Position numbers and translations under genes: made by a program. Of a stretch of 64,000 nt of DNA, positions 52,736 to 63,540 are shown piece by piece; position 1 is the stretch's first letter, and the number at the start of each line of letters is the position of its first letter. Origin of the DNA: Limnephilus marmoratus (taxonomy: Eukaryota > Arthropoda > Insecta > Trichoptera > Limnephilidae); the NCBI GenBank assembly GCA_917880885.1, contig OU862919.1, forward strand, positions 51,683,058 through 51,747,057, read 5' to 3'. The notes beneath the pieces are model-generated. The model was given only the letters and a program-made list of their open reading frames with translations, did no database searches and was not told the DNA's origin.

Positions 52736-53512
52736 GGAAAAAAGTTAAGTTTAATGAGCTTTTTATAAGTGTACATTTATTCGAGTTTACTCGAATGTGT
52801 TTTTATACTTTACAAAATTTTTGATTACAGAAAAATATGTGATTCGATGCAATGCGAATTTTGTTTAATTATATTGTTTTTTAAGCAGGGACATGAAGGG
52901 AGACTTCCGATTATTTTTATTTGTTGTTTTATGTAATTATTTTTAATATAAATAAATATTCTTTGAAGGTCCCCCTTCATTTTTCTGCTGCAAAATTGCC
53001 TTTTTTCTTCTCCTACAGAATACTTTTTTTTCACATTAAATTATTTATAATCCAATCCCGAAAAAATCGCTTCTCCTCTAATCACCCGCGCCGCAAACTG
53101 CACGCCTAACCTTATAAACTAAAATTCGCTTACTGAGACGCATTTTGCATTGAATTCATATCGAGATTTGTTCAATTTAACGGAACGTTGTCCCAGATAA
53201 CCGAAGTAAATTAGTATTAGTTTCTTCATTTGGTTTCTGTTGTTTGGGTTTTGTCCCAAATAACCGAATGTCCGGTTAAACCGGCGCGGTGGACTAATTA
53301 AGCAGAATCGATTGTATAAAATTGAACGCTCGATTTCTTCCTCATAATTAAAGCTGCAATTAATTATGGCGTGTGATTTTATGGAAGACTTCGTTCAAAA
53401 TGATTGAACCTGCAACACCTGTATATGAACCCGATAATAATGATAATACCTTTATTGTAAGAAATTTACCACTATAACTAAAAATACATAAGTATATTAG
53501 AGTTATAATATT
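52736..53512. other. AT-rich spacer, nothing recognised
   Basis: No coding or repeat evidence. Confidence 0.4.
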
Positions 53513-53550
53513 CTCCTGACGAAGGAAGGTTGCTTCCGAAACCGGTAGAG
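53513..53550 (+). ncRNA. Hammerhead ribozyme, complete core
   Basis: CTGACGA at 53516-53522, extra A (53523), helix II GGAAG (53524-53528) / CTTCC (53533-53537) with loop GTTG, GAAA at 53538-53541. Helix III ACCGGT (53541-53546); GUA triplet with cleavage after A53547. Helix I CTC/GAG (53513-53515, 53548-53550). It is 20 kb from its close relative at 33032 and identical through the core; loop II differs. The downstream 45 bp ('aaaatgaaagtggtc', 'aacaaattt') are also shared. Confidence 0.75.
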
Positions 53551-54885
53551 TGTGTATAAAATGAAAGTGGTCTACAACAAATTTCTATGTGTTTTTTATG
53601 GTAAAAATACATATTATTGTATTGCACATAATGCACAAGGTACACCAGCTTATACATTAGATAAGTAGATAAAGTTAACAACAGACAATAATGCATGTAC
53701 GTATAAATGAAATGTGTATCTAGGTATAAGTTGAGCTTTCTCGTAACCCATCTCACTAGACTAGCCTGTGTTGAGGCAGTAATTTTACAAGTTTGTTTAT
53801 GATAACTTTGAACATACCTACACTTGTATTAAAATATATTCACTGTATAGTTTGGTTACATTAATAACTTTGAATTTGAATGAGTGCACCGGTAAAGATC
53901 ACCTTTGCACCTTTAGATCCAAATATTTGAAATAGCTTTGTGAATCACATTTTTTTTATTCTCTCTGGGAAAATGTCCTGTCGCAATGTATCTAAAGTGT
54001 CGTTGACCGAAAGCATTATGAGTTGCAGAAATTATGTATTATACAGTAGTATTTGTGTATAGATGAGTGAGGATTGTTTTGGCTTATATCTACAGAACGT
54101 CAAACACTTTCATAATAAAGGTATATGCTTTGTACAAACCGGTCTCACATACTATTATAATATGCAATTACATATAATATATATATATTTTTTTTAATAA
54201 ATAAATTTGTACGCCTCCGTGAATTTGGAATTGATGAAAGAAATTTTTAATAAGGTATTTTTTATTTATTATTATCGTAAAGTTGTGTTTTAGTTGGTAT
54301 TGAAAAACAAAGACTGCACATTTGCTTTTACTTTTGATATTTAGTATGTTTCAATAAAAAAAGTATAACAGCATCCACCGTGCTTATAATATATTTCACT
54401 AACATCGTAATAAGGCAAATGATTTCAGAGTGCGCATGTTTGAATGTATTTGTGCACATCGATAGTTGGACCACTGGCCCGCTGTCCCCTCTTACCCCAA
54501 AATGAAGAATCCTTTTAAAATAACGCTACTGAAAGTAATGCATTGTGTTAATTCGGTACGCTAATCTGATAACCTATAAATAATGTAAGATTATTAAAAA
54601 ATAAGGTATTTTTAATATATATAATATTTTTATTATTTTCGTATTTTTTTTAAGTGAAAACTTCTTTAGCACCTTTATGATTTGAAACTCGATGAAACAA
54701 AAAATGGCAACACTAAAAAAGACAAGCATTTACATCTATAGGATTTAGCCTGCGAGAGAATGAGATAGTATAATCGGTCTCCTCTTTGTGCGGTGCTTCG
54801 TAGCCTACTCTTGTCTACTTTTATTTTCTGAAGGTTTAGTAAGAAAACTTTAATTTTTTCAGTTTTCGGTGTATGGAGGAGTATT
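53551..54885. other. AT-rich spacer, nothing recognised
   Basis: No coding or repeat evidence apart from the start of the hammerhead-associated repeat tail. Confidence 0.4.
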
Positions 54886-54887
54886 AT

Positions 54888-54945
54888 CTGGTGACCGGCC
54901 AACTCAGAATGGAACCAACTCAGAACCACCTTAGAAAGGTCATTA
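54888..54945. repeat. Single end of MITE F
   Basis: 'ggtgaccggccaactcagaa', 'ccaactcagaaccacc' and 'agaaaggtcatt' match the right terminal repeat of the MITE at 18386-18782 in reverse complement. Confidence 0.65.
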
Positions 54946-55029
54946 TATGAGTGGTGTTAAAAATTGGTTAAACAGGTTCGTTAGGTTAGAGTTAACGGGA
55001 AACAATTGTATCAAAAAGCATAGCAACAA

Positions 55030-55131
55030 ACAATATTTTTTTTAAGAAATATTTTAATTTTATTATTAATTATTCCAGTTCGAATTGAATATTCATAGCT
55101 AAGACAGGACAACGTCTGTCGGATCAGCTAG
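55030..55131 (+). mobile_element. Helitron 3' end
   Basis: Hairpin GACAG (55103-55107) / CTGTC (55116-55120), then 'ggatcag' and CTAG (55128-55131) followed by T. The body is truncated. Confidence 0.65.
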
Positions 55132-56039
55132 TTTTTAATAAAAATATCGTATGGAATTCCAATATATTAAAATAATATTTACTTTATATTTCTTATAAAC
55201 GTATTCCACATGTAAATTTTAAAAATAGTTCACACTAAGTATAGAATAATAATAATCAATGAAATCACTCGATTATATCCCAGTAAATTCCGAAGATAGA
55301 TTCACTCAATAATTCAAGCACCTAGTGCAGGACGTGTAGTACCCTCATAGAACATAGGTACCTAGTAGAACTGGTAGAATTGTTTCGAGTCCGCCGCGCG
55401 CCGTACCGCCTAGTCTACACTCTGGTAGCAGTAGGCAGTAGGCAGTAGGTACCGCCGTAATTAGCGCTGGGATATTGGGTCATTATCGTTTAATTTCCTT
55501 TTTGCGTCCCTAATCATACAACTCTTGGAACGATGATCAATTGAAGTCATTAGGGCTAATTCTTTCCTCACCCCTCCCGACCCCTCCCCTCTCCCCACTC
55601 GTCGCAATAATCAACGAACAAGTTTTCTGACAGTGGTAGTGTAAACAATTCATTAAACTCTCACACACACGCAGCGGCAGTCCTTGTAATGTGCACGGTA
55701 GAATCAAACATTAATGATTTCCAGCGGAGGTCTTTTTGTGTTTCATGTAAGGTGTAAGGTGTTCGAATCAAGTGGTTTTGTTTTAGGTTTTTACTTTTTA
55801 CATGCTTGAACTAAATACGTAAATAACGATTAATATTTTAAAACAAAACAATTTTTTAAAACATCTTTTGTTCGTAAGTAGATTCTATTTAGGCATTTAC
55901 ATATCTTTGCAATTTTGACTAATGAACGATAACATTAAAATAATGTGTTGTAATGACCGTCGATTAGACCGATTCAATGTCTCTTGTGAACAATGTATTG
56001 CTAATAATCTATGCACATATAATTATAATAATAATAATA
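55132..56039. other. Spacer with GC-richer, possibly unique segment
   Basis: 55385-55500 contains 'ccgccgcgcgccgtaccgcc' and a 'gcagtag' triplication; 55570-55600 is C-rich. No gene recognised. Confidence 0.35.
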
Positions 56040-56335
56040 ATAATAATCTTTATTCCAGGATGTGGGGAGGGTAGTGCAATCCCACACGTTCCATATAGTT
56101 ATACATATTTATATATTTACACAGTAAAGAAATAAGAACAAAAAAAAATAGTACTAATAAAAAGTAATAATAACAAAAATAACTAATCAATTATTATGCA
56201 GGGCGTGATCTTGAGTGCGCTCGTGCCCATCGCTCACTCAGGAGTGGAGCTTGGTGCTGGAAGGCTGCGGTCACCAACGTGTTGTCGGAGGCCATTAGCC
56301 GCAACATGGCATATAATAGGCACTTGTAATGTTTT
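56040..56335 (-). repeat. LINE 3' end with short terminal frame
   Basis: Minus-strand (ATT)n end preceded by 'ggaataaag', a poly(A)-signal-like 3' terminus of many insect LINEs. Upstream (plus 56200-56340) a minus-strand frame reads EFRKHYKCLLYAMLRLMASDN and SERWARAHSRSRPA followed by two stops. The protein family is not recognised. Confidence 0.5.
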
Positions 56336-56371
56336 CTGAATTCGTCGCCTTAGTTCTAGTACCTAATACCT

Positions 56372-56762
56372 CACAGGAGTCTCAGCTGCTCCCGTCTGGA
56401 GCCAGTGAGACTATGGCATCCCCAATTGGGGTATGTTGGCGACAGAAAGTGGGGAGGGGAAGAAGATGGGAAAGAGGAAGGTGGGGAAGTACCTGGCTAT
56501 TTAGATCTGGTCACCAAATACGGCAAACAACGCTATTTCTAGCAACGTTCAATTCTGAATTGTGATCTTACCCCAGAGCGTTACTAAGAGTATCTTGCAC
56601 TCTAGAACGTGCTGCAAATATACTACACATTATTTATAAATGAATAAATTGTGAAATAACACAAATTATTAAAATAAAATTTATTTGGCCACGCCGGGAT
56701 TCGATCCCGCGACCTTCGGATTGCGAATCAAGAGCCTTACCGCTAGAACACGCCGACCGTCA
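56372..56762 (-). repeat. SINE C copy, near full length
   Basis: Minus-strand copy. The head at the right has B-box 'gggatcgaatccc' (rc of 56697-56709) and A-box-like 'ctagcggtaaggctc' (rc). The left end is 'aggagtctcagctgctcccg'. Confidence 0.85.
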
Positions 56763-56850
56763 AATTAAATTTAAAATAAAGTATAAAAAATCGAGTGCAG
56801 TTCACACGCGGTAGAAGCGAAACTTTACCAAAACAATCTCAATCAAAAGA

Positions 56851-57020
56851 AACCTTGAAAAGTGTGGTCATAATCAAAGTGACCAATAAGCGCAGACCTG
56901 GCGTCATTTCCGTTTCATATCTCAACCAATAGGAGCCTTGAAAAGTGACACCATAATCAAAGCGGCCAATGAGTGCAGTTTGCACCTTCGTAGGTGCTAT
57001 AATGCGTAATTTCCGTTTCA
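56851..57020 (+). repeat. Imperfect tandem repeat with CCAAT words
   Basis: 'ccttgaaaagtg' followed by 'cataatcaaag' and 'ccaat' occurs twice, about 88 bp apart. Three CCAAT pentamers and two 'tttccgtttcat' words are present. It may be promoter-derived repeat sequence. Confidence 0.55.
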
Positions 57021-58151
57021 TCCGAATTCCAAATCACAACGGGGCTATTGAAATTTCACTTCAAAAAATTATAGTTAATCACTTAACTAAGAATTATTTA
57101 AACTAATGAGACCTTTAACTTTACGGAAACAGCTTTATCTTAAACAGCTATCAAATGTTTCATTGAAATAATGAAAGAAACCTTCTCCTCCTGTAAAATT
57201 TTCTACCTAATGTTCGTTTGGACTATTAAGAACTTGGCGACGAATTGAGTAAGTTTTTCGTACAATGAATTCATGAGTAAGTGGTTTAACGATGTCCTAC
57301 ATTAGCCCATTTCTTCTGAATATGTATGTATATTGTTCACATGAAAAAACACTTTGCTTAGGCGTAATAAAACAGCTTAATTGAAACATTTTGTTTCAGT
57401 TGTCAAAACACAAACTTTCAATGTATTTGATCGACTTCTAAATAGTGTATTTATTGCTTTACAATAATTCATCGGAGTGCATTTACAAATGTCGTGTTGT
57501 TTCTCGTGGTGCTTCGTTTAAAATTGTCATTGTTGAATGTGTGTAACGAGTATTAGAGGTAATGCAATATCGCATGTATGTATAATCATGAACATCAATA
57601 AGTAATAAATAGATGATGAAAAAATGCAAACTTAAAAAATAAAACTGTAAATTGAAGTATTTGTTATACGGCATTTTACCTACAGCCCTACCAACTACAA
57701 GTTTTGACATCCGTTTCATTCCAACGTAAAATATTACTAAGAAAAATAAAACAAAGCATTTGTTAATTGCCCTCTCAAAAATATTTGACTTTAATTCAAA
57801 CGGTCTGTACTATGTAGTTATTCTTCCGAAATTTGGGAATAGATTTTATTCCACAAAGATACACTATAAAATTAAATAATTGCATACTATGTTTAACAAT
57901 TAAGCAATATAGTTTAATACTTGTGCGTACGAGTGTCAAAATTGGTTTACTAATCAGGTTTTTCAGATCCACACAAGTGGTAAAGAAATTACTTGTAATA
58001 ATTATATTATTTTACAATAAGTTATTTTTTTATTTTTTTTAAATTGTGTAAGATTTTTTGATCTTATGGAAACAAAGTTTCTCATTTTTCATCTTTGCAA
58101 GTCAACTTACATCCTGTGGTTTTCACGGTTGACACCTTTTTTATTTCATTA
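57021..58151. other. AT-rich spacer, nothing recognised
   Basis: No coding or repeat evidence. Confidence 0.45.
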
Positions 58152-58504
58152 CCTCCACATAGGAGTCCCTGAAGAAAATAATTCTCCCCAAAGCCTACAT
58201 CATCTTGGAGATGCTGTGTGGAGGTACTATTTTGGAAAGAATGGAGAGGAAGTTCTGTGAAAGAAAAAGTTACGAGGAGTGGATAGGAATCTGGGGGTCA
58301 TTGTATCCAGAAGGGACGGACATATGAATCTATCTCTCCCACTGCGGTACACGGCTATATTCCTGCTGGAGAGGTCAAAAGGTCTCCCCCAGTGTTTCCC
58401 GATCTGGTTTGCCACGCAGTCGGTGGGCAGACGCATCCGCCGCCAAGATCCGGACAAACCTCACCTCATGAAGCGTAGTAAACCACTTGCCGCGACCTAT
58501 GGCA
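58152..58504 (-). repeat. Repeat A copy, long
   Basis: Minus-strand copy starting 'cctccacataggagtccctg' and running through 'gtggataggaatctgggggt' and 'cgcatccgccgccaagatcc' to 'gcgacctatggcag'. It shows the 5' part missing from most copies. Confidence 0.75.
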
Positions 58505-58700
58505 GGGGTGGAGGTTATCCACCACTTACCGGCCCTGGTATAAGTAACAGATGGTTACTCCTTCAAGGCTCTCGCAAGATTCTAATTTTTTTGTTAAACG
58601 AAGCTACATTTATTTATTACGAATCTAGACCTCCAGTGTCCCTGCATACATATAGGGGTGTTGGTTATCCAATAAACGATACCCATAGTCGCCTCCCAAA
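58505..58700 (+). repeat. Repeat H copy joined to repeat A
   Basis: 'ggtggaggttatccaccact', 'ggtataagtaacagatggtt' and 'gacctccagtgtccctgcat'. Direct junction with repeat A at 58504 suggests both belong to one composite family. Confidence 0.7.
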
Positions 58701-59689
58701 TTGAACCAGTTTTTTTGTCATATTTTTCACTGACCAACTGGTTCGTCTTAGATCTTTTATTCTCAACGATTAAGATTGCATGACAAAAATACAAAATATT
58801 ATATTTTTTTAATTACTATAATATAATAAGTACGTTATACTTAAATATGAAAACACTATCGCACCAATGTAAAATGCATAAAGCTTAGCATGGTACTTGG
58901 AAATCATTTCCTGGAAGGGCTAATGAACATTCGTAGGCGATTGCTGATTAATAATGTAAATATAAGTGTATAAAGTGGGTGTCCAAATGGAACTTTTAAT
59001 TATTCAGGAGCTTTCGTTCAGGAAATAAAGAGTTTAAAAGAAGTTAAGTGTCTGTGTATGGCCGTGCGGACTACGGAGGTAACTGAGGATGGCGTGATGG
59101 CTATTGAGTGACTTGTAATCAGTAATTATATTTCGTTGGTGCGTGCTCGTACTATGTCGCGTGCTACTATCATTTGCTGGATATGTCGGCTTATCATAAA
59201 TTTTGTCTAATTCTTTCTCTTTCTTTACGATTCAATTAGACAAATAATACTTAATTGTAGCGGGAACGAGGTAGGAAATAATTTGGACTAATGTATAATC
59301 ACTTGTACAATTAAGCTATAGAATTATGTAATTTCCATTAAAGTAAGATATGATCACTCGTTAAATTATACGTCTGTGATGTAGAGAATAATTATTACAA
59401 ATGGATATTAGCATAATCTTTTTTCTGTGTATGCGCGACTTGCGGCTTTTTGCAGCGCGTTTTAATGTTTGTTTTGTTAATTTATTCATGATATTTTCAG
59501 TTGAATTCTTGAATTGATTGAATAGTAGTAACGGATTCAGTGGGCGATAGATTCAGATTTCGGTTGTTTCCGTAGTTAGAATGTTCCTTGAGTGGGTTAG
59601 GTTGTTATGTTAACGACATGTCCGGGAAATCCCCCGCAATGGTATTTGTATTTGATCGATTAATCTGAATATTAGAGCGCACATCGATT
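58701..59689. other. AT-rich spacer, nothing recognised
   Basis: No coding or repeat evidence; sequence becomes less AT-rich toward 59690. Confidence 0.4.
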
Positions 59690-60376
59690 CAGAGAAACGT
59701 TGCACTCTGGAGTCTGCAGGGCCACAACTCATCTACGCCACCCACTAGAAAAAATCCCCCCACACTATAGAATGGGGGGCGGGTGGGGAAGCAGGGGGAA
59801 ATTCGGGGAGAAGGGGGGGTCGAGTTCGCGGGGTGGCGATGGGTGGCGAGGCTCGAAAAAATCCCCGAAACAGCATCGGCACGATAATGGCGAGAGCCGC
59901 GAATTTAAAGCTTTGACAGTGGAAAAATCGCCCGCTTTCCATTTGACGGGGAGGGGGTGGTAGGATGCAGATACAGCGCCGGGGAGGCACAATCGACCCC
60001 TTTTTTCGATTTTTAATTATATTTTTTCTCCCCCACCCCCCACGCGTGCAGACCCGTGCAGACCAATCTATTTAACTCGCCTCCCGCAGCCGCCCTCTGC
60101 GGAAAAAACCGGGCGTTTTAAAATTAATGAGTAAAATCTACCCACACTCTGTTACGCGATCGTGTGTGTATGTATTCACCCCTTTTTCCATATCCGTGTT
60201 TTTTTTTTGGACGAGAGGGGGAGCACCCGTCCTCCCCGCCTCCAGCGACGCACCGAGGGGTTAGGTTTCCTCGCTGTGTGTGTATATGTGTGTCTGTGTG
60301 TCCGTGTCCGCACGATTGTATTCGTGTTAAAGGGGATGGGCGGCCGCTTGATTTTTCAAACTGATGACGCGCATTC
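59690..60376 (+). promoter_or_regulatory. GC/CpG-rich upstream region of a gene
   Basis: The richest GC stretch of the right half, with many CpG dinucleotides ('gtcgagttcgcggggtggcg', 'cgcacgattgtattcg') and a GT-rich run at 60275-60305. It lies directly upstream of an Inr+DPE promoter candidate. The open frames inside are arginine/glycine/proline-rich on both strands and look incidental. Confidence 0.45.
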
Positions 60377-60409
60377 ATTCCGTAGCGAGTGAGGTTTACT
60401 TATGGACGT
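60375..60409 (+). promoter_or_regulatory. TATA-less core promoter (Inr + DPE)
   Basis: Initiator TCATTC at 60375-60380 matches the arthropod consensus TCAKTY, placing +1 at A60377. GGACGT at 60404-60409 matches the downstream promoter element RGWYVT at exactly +28 to +33. This spacing is strict in arthropod promoters. There is no TATA box at the expected place, as usual for DPE promoters. Confidence 0.5.
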
Positions 60410-60575
60410 AAATATAGCCTCGCGTTGTGTTATATCATTACGCCGCGCGCCCGAGGGACGACCAGCATCAGCGGGTCGACTGCGCAAGTCGCTACCTACT
60501 ACTCTACTGACTACCAAAGTTCTACTAAAACTTTTACAACTCAAGATTGTTTTAAGACATTCGGAAAATATGTGA
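60402..60575 (+). CDS. Upstream ORF in predicted 5' UTR
   Basis: 57 codons from the first ATG after the predicted start site (60402) to TGA at 60573-60575. Basic, leucine- and threonine-rich (MDVNIASRCVISLRRAPEG at the start), with no recognisable domain. If the transcript model is right, ribosomes would meet this ORF before the main start at 60689, and it could reduce translation of the downstream gene. It may equally be chance. Confidence 0.3.
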   Translation: MDVNIASRCVISLRRAPEGRPASAGRLRKSLPTTLLTTKVLLKLLQLKIVLRHSENM

Positions 60576-60688
60576 AGAATTCATTTTCTTACCGGTTTAT
60601 GAAAAGTTTGTTAAAAACTTTTACAAGTGGTGTGATTCGTGCGTGAGAGTGAAAAGTGATAATCGACTTGAAATCATATCGAAATATA

Positions 60689-60703
60689 ATGACTCTATCT
60701 TAT
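60689..60703 (+). CDS. Candidate first coding exon (MTLSY...)
   Basis: ATG at 60689 with A at -3, encoding M-T-L-S-Y, followed at 60704 by GTGAGTAT, a strong splice donor that would leave the exon in phase 0. It sits about 310 bp downstream of the Inr+DPE candidate, in sequence with the look of an insect 5' UTR ('gtgcgtgagagtgaaaagtg'). The rest of the protein lies outside the window, so its identity is unknown. Alternatively the exon is wholly non-coding. Confidence 0.4.
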
Positions 60704-61327
60704 GTGAGTATAACCTACTCTTCAATATACTAACTTAATCTTTTAGTTTTCTGTTTTTTGTTTTCATTTCACATTGCGTAAAAAATAAAAGAATAGCTTT
60801 TCAAACCTTCACCCTAAAAATTAATTTAGTTTTAATTAATTAAAAAATTCTGTAGTTTAAAAGGTACACTTTTAAATATATTTGTGTTGATATTTAATGT
60901 CACAAAGTGCATCAATTTTTTGGTTAGTTTGTCATTTTTATTAAAATTATTTTAAGGACCTGTATCATTCTTAACTTAAGTTTTTCTTCTGCATCGTTTT
61001 CTTAACACTTTACGAAAGAAAGGTTTTTAGGTCAAAGATCTTCAAGTTTTGCAGAAGTTCCTTGCTTCAGTCCACTTCTTATTTCCAGACTTTGAAAAAA
61101 TTTCCTTTCATAATTAATGCGCATGACAATTATTTTAAAATATGTTGACTTAAATCACTAATAGATAAATTATACGGTATTAAGCGAAATTAAATTAATG
61201 ACAACTACAGGAAAGAAATAAAACGCTTCTTTTTAATCACTTCTTCTACTAGTGCAAAATTATTTTGTTGTAACATTTTAAATTCAAATTAATAAATAAC
61301 GTTGTATTAACCACTTAATTATTTACA

Positions 61328-61372
61328 AAAACCGACATGTTTCGTCAGCAAAGCTGACTTCCTCAGGGTTTT
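61328..61372 (-). ncRNA. Hammerhead ribozyme, complete core, GUC site
   Basis: Minus strand, in transcript order: helix I AAAACC (61372-61367), CTGAGGA (61366-61360), extra A (61359), helix II GTCAGC (61358-61353) / GCTGAC (61349-61344) with loop TTT, GAAA (61343-61340), palindromic helix III ACATGT (61340-61335), GUC triplet with cleavage after C (61334), helix I GGTTTT (61333-61328). All invariant residues are present, both helices I and II have six Watson-Crick pairs, and GUC is the preferred triplet. It is the best motif in the window. It lies antisense within the candidate first intron. Confidence 0.8.
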
Positions 61373-62082
61373 GACAGAACTAATTTTTAAAAATAGACAT
61401 AAATAGGTAATAGTATTGCTTCTTTTTATTTCTTTCCTGTGGTTTGTTGCGTTCTATTTGTTTGTTGGAATGATTTTTTCTATTTTACATTCAGCTTCAT
61501 TTATGATCTGACACCGAAGAAAAAAATAATAAATCTATCATTCTATATATAAAAAGCGTAAGTCAAAAAAATTGCTTTTTGGTATAATTCTTAATTAATG
61601 AATGATTATAATTAATCAACTAATCTAATTTATAAAGACTTGTTTCATGTACAAGCCCTATGAGCATAAATGAATATATGAATAGAAAATAATTATTTTT
61701 TGAAATCTCTGGATTAAAATTTTCACATAGTACCTGTCTAAATTAAAAAATATATATTTTATTTAAATATCTGCAGTTGTTTATAATAATATAACTGATA
61801 TGATTTTTTTGTTAGTTTTAGAAGAAAGAGTCAAGTAATACTATTAATATCAGACGACACCCTAGTAATTTATTTTTTTATTTACTTAAAAGGTTAATTG
61901 CTAAATAATATATTTTTTAATTTACTGTAATCACCCACAAAGAAATCAAAGTTTATTTATTTGAAATCGCTCTTTAGAAAAGTTCGTGTTTTTGACTTCG
62001 ACATTTTATACTTACCATTGTAGATATAATATTTTAACTTTAACACAAACGAGTATTTCATCCATATTATTTAACTTGAAGA

Positions 62083-62412
62083 CGGCCTCCATCAGGGGTA
62101 AGGCTCTTGACTCGCAATCCGAAGTTCGCGGGATCGAATTCCGGCGTGCGCAAACAAATTTTGTAATTAATTAATTAAAAATAATATACACTTTACTTGC
62201 GGCACGTTCCAGAGCGGAAGATACTCTCAGTGTCGCTCTGGTGTTAGACCATCATTCAGAATTGAAACGTTACTTGAAATGACTTTAGCCGTGTTTGGTG
62301 ACCAGATCTGAATAATAATCACTTTCCCACCTTCCTCTTCTTCCACATCTACTTCCTCTCCTCACTACCTTTAGCCCCACAGCAAACCCAAATTGGGGAT
62401 ATAAAATGAAAA
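62083..62412 (+). repeat. SINE C copy
   Basis: Partly damaged head ('aggggtaaggctcttgactc', B-box 'gggatcgaattccgg'), then body 'cgttccagagcggaagatac' and 'cgtgtttggtgaccagatct'; the last 60 bp before the A-run are missing. Confidence 0.8.
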
Positions 62413-63384
62413 AAAATTTAACCATATTCTCATAAAGGATCCTGACCTGACGACGCTACTTTCGTTAGCAGGTCGTATGAGAATGGGCACCCTCTAGGTA
62501 TAAATATATACTACGATTTTGTAAATTTTAGTATACCGATATGGAAAGATTGACGGTACCAGGTAGTACTCGTACTCTGTACACAGTTGTGAATAATAGT
62601 ATCAATGTATATATTACATATGACGTCATTGGCCTGTCGCGGTTAATTTGGTGACTAGCTATCACTGGATCACAGTGGATCCGAGGAACGGGCAATTTTT
62701 GGAACCAGTTCCTATTGGATTTATAAAATGGTCACCAGCACTAACTGGGTGAAGTCGAACCAAAAGCCGCCCTTAGGACCTATCAGCAAAAACCTGCGAA
62801 GCGGATTTTTAACTGCTAGTTAATGGATTATTGCGGGTCTTGAAGAGACTTACACAAAAATGAGTAGAGGAAACGAACCGTTCTCATGAAGCCAACATAA
62901 TTTATATACGAGTGTTTCGTTCATGTCTAACAGTGCTTTTGGCTCCTTAGAGCAAGCTCCATTATAATACTTAGTAGAACAGACTCACCATGCTCACATA
63001 GCTTTTGTGTATTCAAGACAGTAATCGGTATGTTAATAGACAATCAGACGAATTCATTGCACAGAATCAAGTAGGTATATTAAGTATTGTTGGGCTCCAA
63101 CCCAGAGGTGGCTCCCAAATTAAATTGTTGGGCGTACTTGAGATTTGTACAGCGTTAACAGCCGATCACTATCGACGAATCTACTAGCCCTGTACAAAGT
63201 GCCCAGTTTCTTGGAAGCCAGATTTACTCGGACTTCTACGGAGCTTCTATACTTGTGGTGATCTGATGTACTCACTGCAAGCATTTTATTTCTCTAGTTC
63301 CTGATTTCAAAGCCTTTTGGATGTGGATTTATTTTTTTACTAGTGGCAACAAAAATAAATGAAAAACATACATAACGTCAAGAT

Positions 63385-63540
63385 AAAGATTCTTGAAGAA
63401 GAAGATACTTAACAATAATAATCTAAACGAAAATATGAAAGATAATCAGACACAGAAAAACAGAAAAAAGACAATGGTCGCAACTGGGACTCGAACCCAG
63501 ACCTCTCGTCTAACCTTCCGTCAAACCGTCGTATTTGTCA
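63385..63540 (-). repeat. SINE D copy
   Basis: The minus strand holds 'ctgggttcgagtcccagttg', an intact T-arm and B-box, followed by 'tctgtttttctgtgtctgat'. The D-arm is not recognisable. Confidence 0.65.

Noticed and set aside
59700..59990. GC-rich frames on both strands as exons
   Set aside because: Glycine/arginine/proline-rich in every phase, as expected of GC-rich non-coding DNA; no splice-bounded exon seen.
60389..60646. 85-codon frame in the 5' UTR region
   Set aside because: It begins at GTG rather than ATG and has no domain; the ATG-initiated upstream ORF at 60402 is the more plausible reading.
62455..62490. CTGACGA near 62457 as another hammerhead
   Set aside because: No GAAA after a hairpin and no helix III palindrome.
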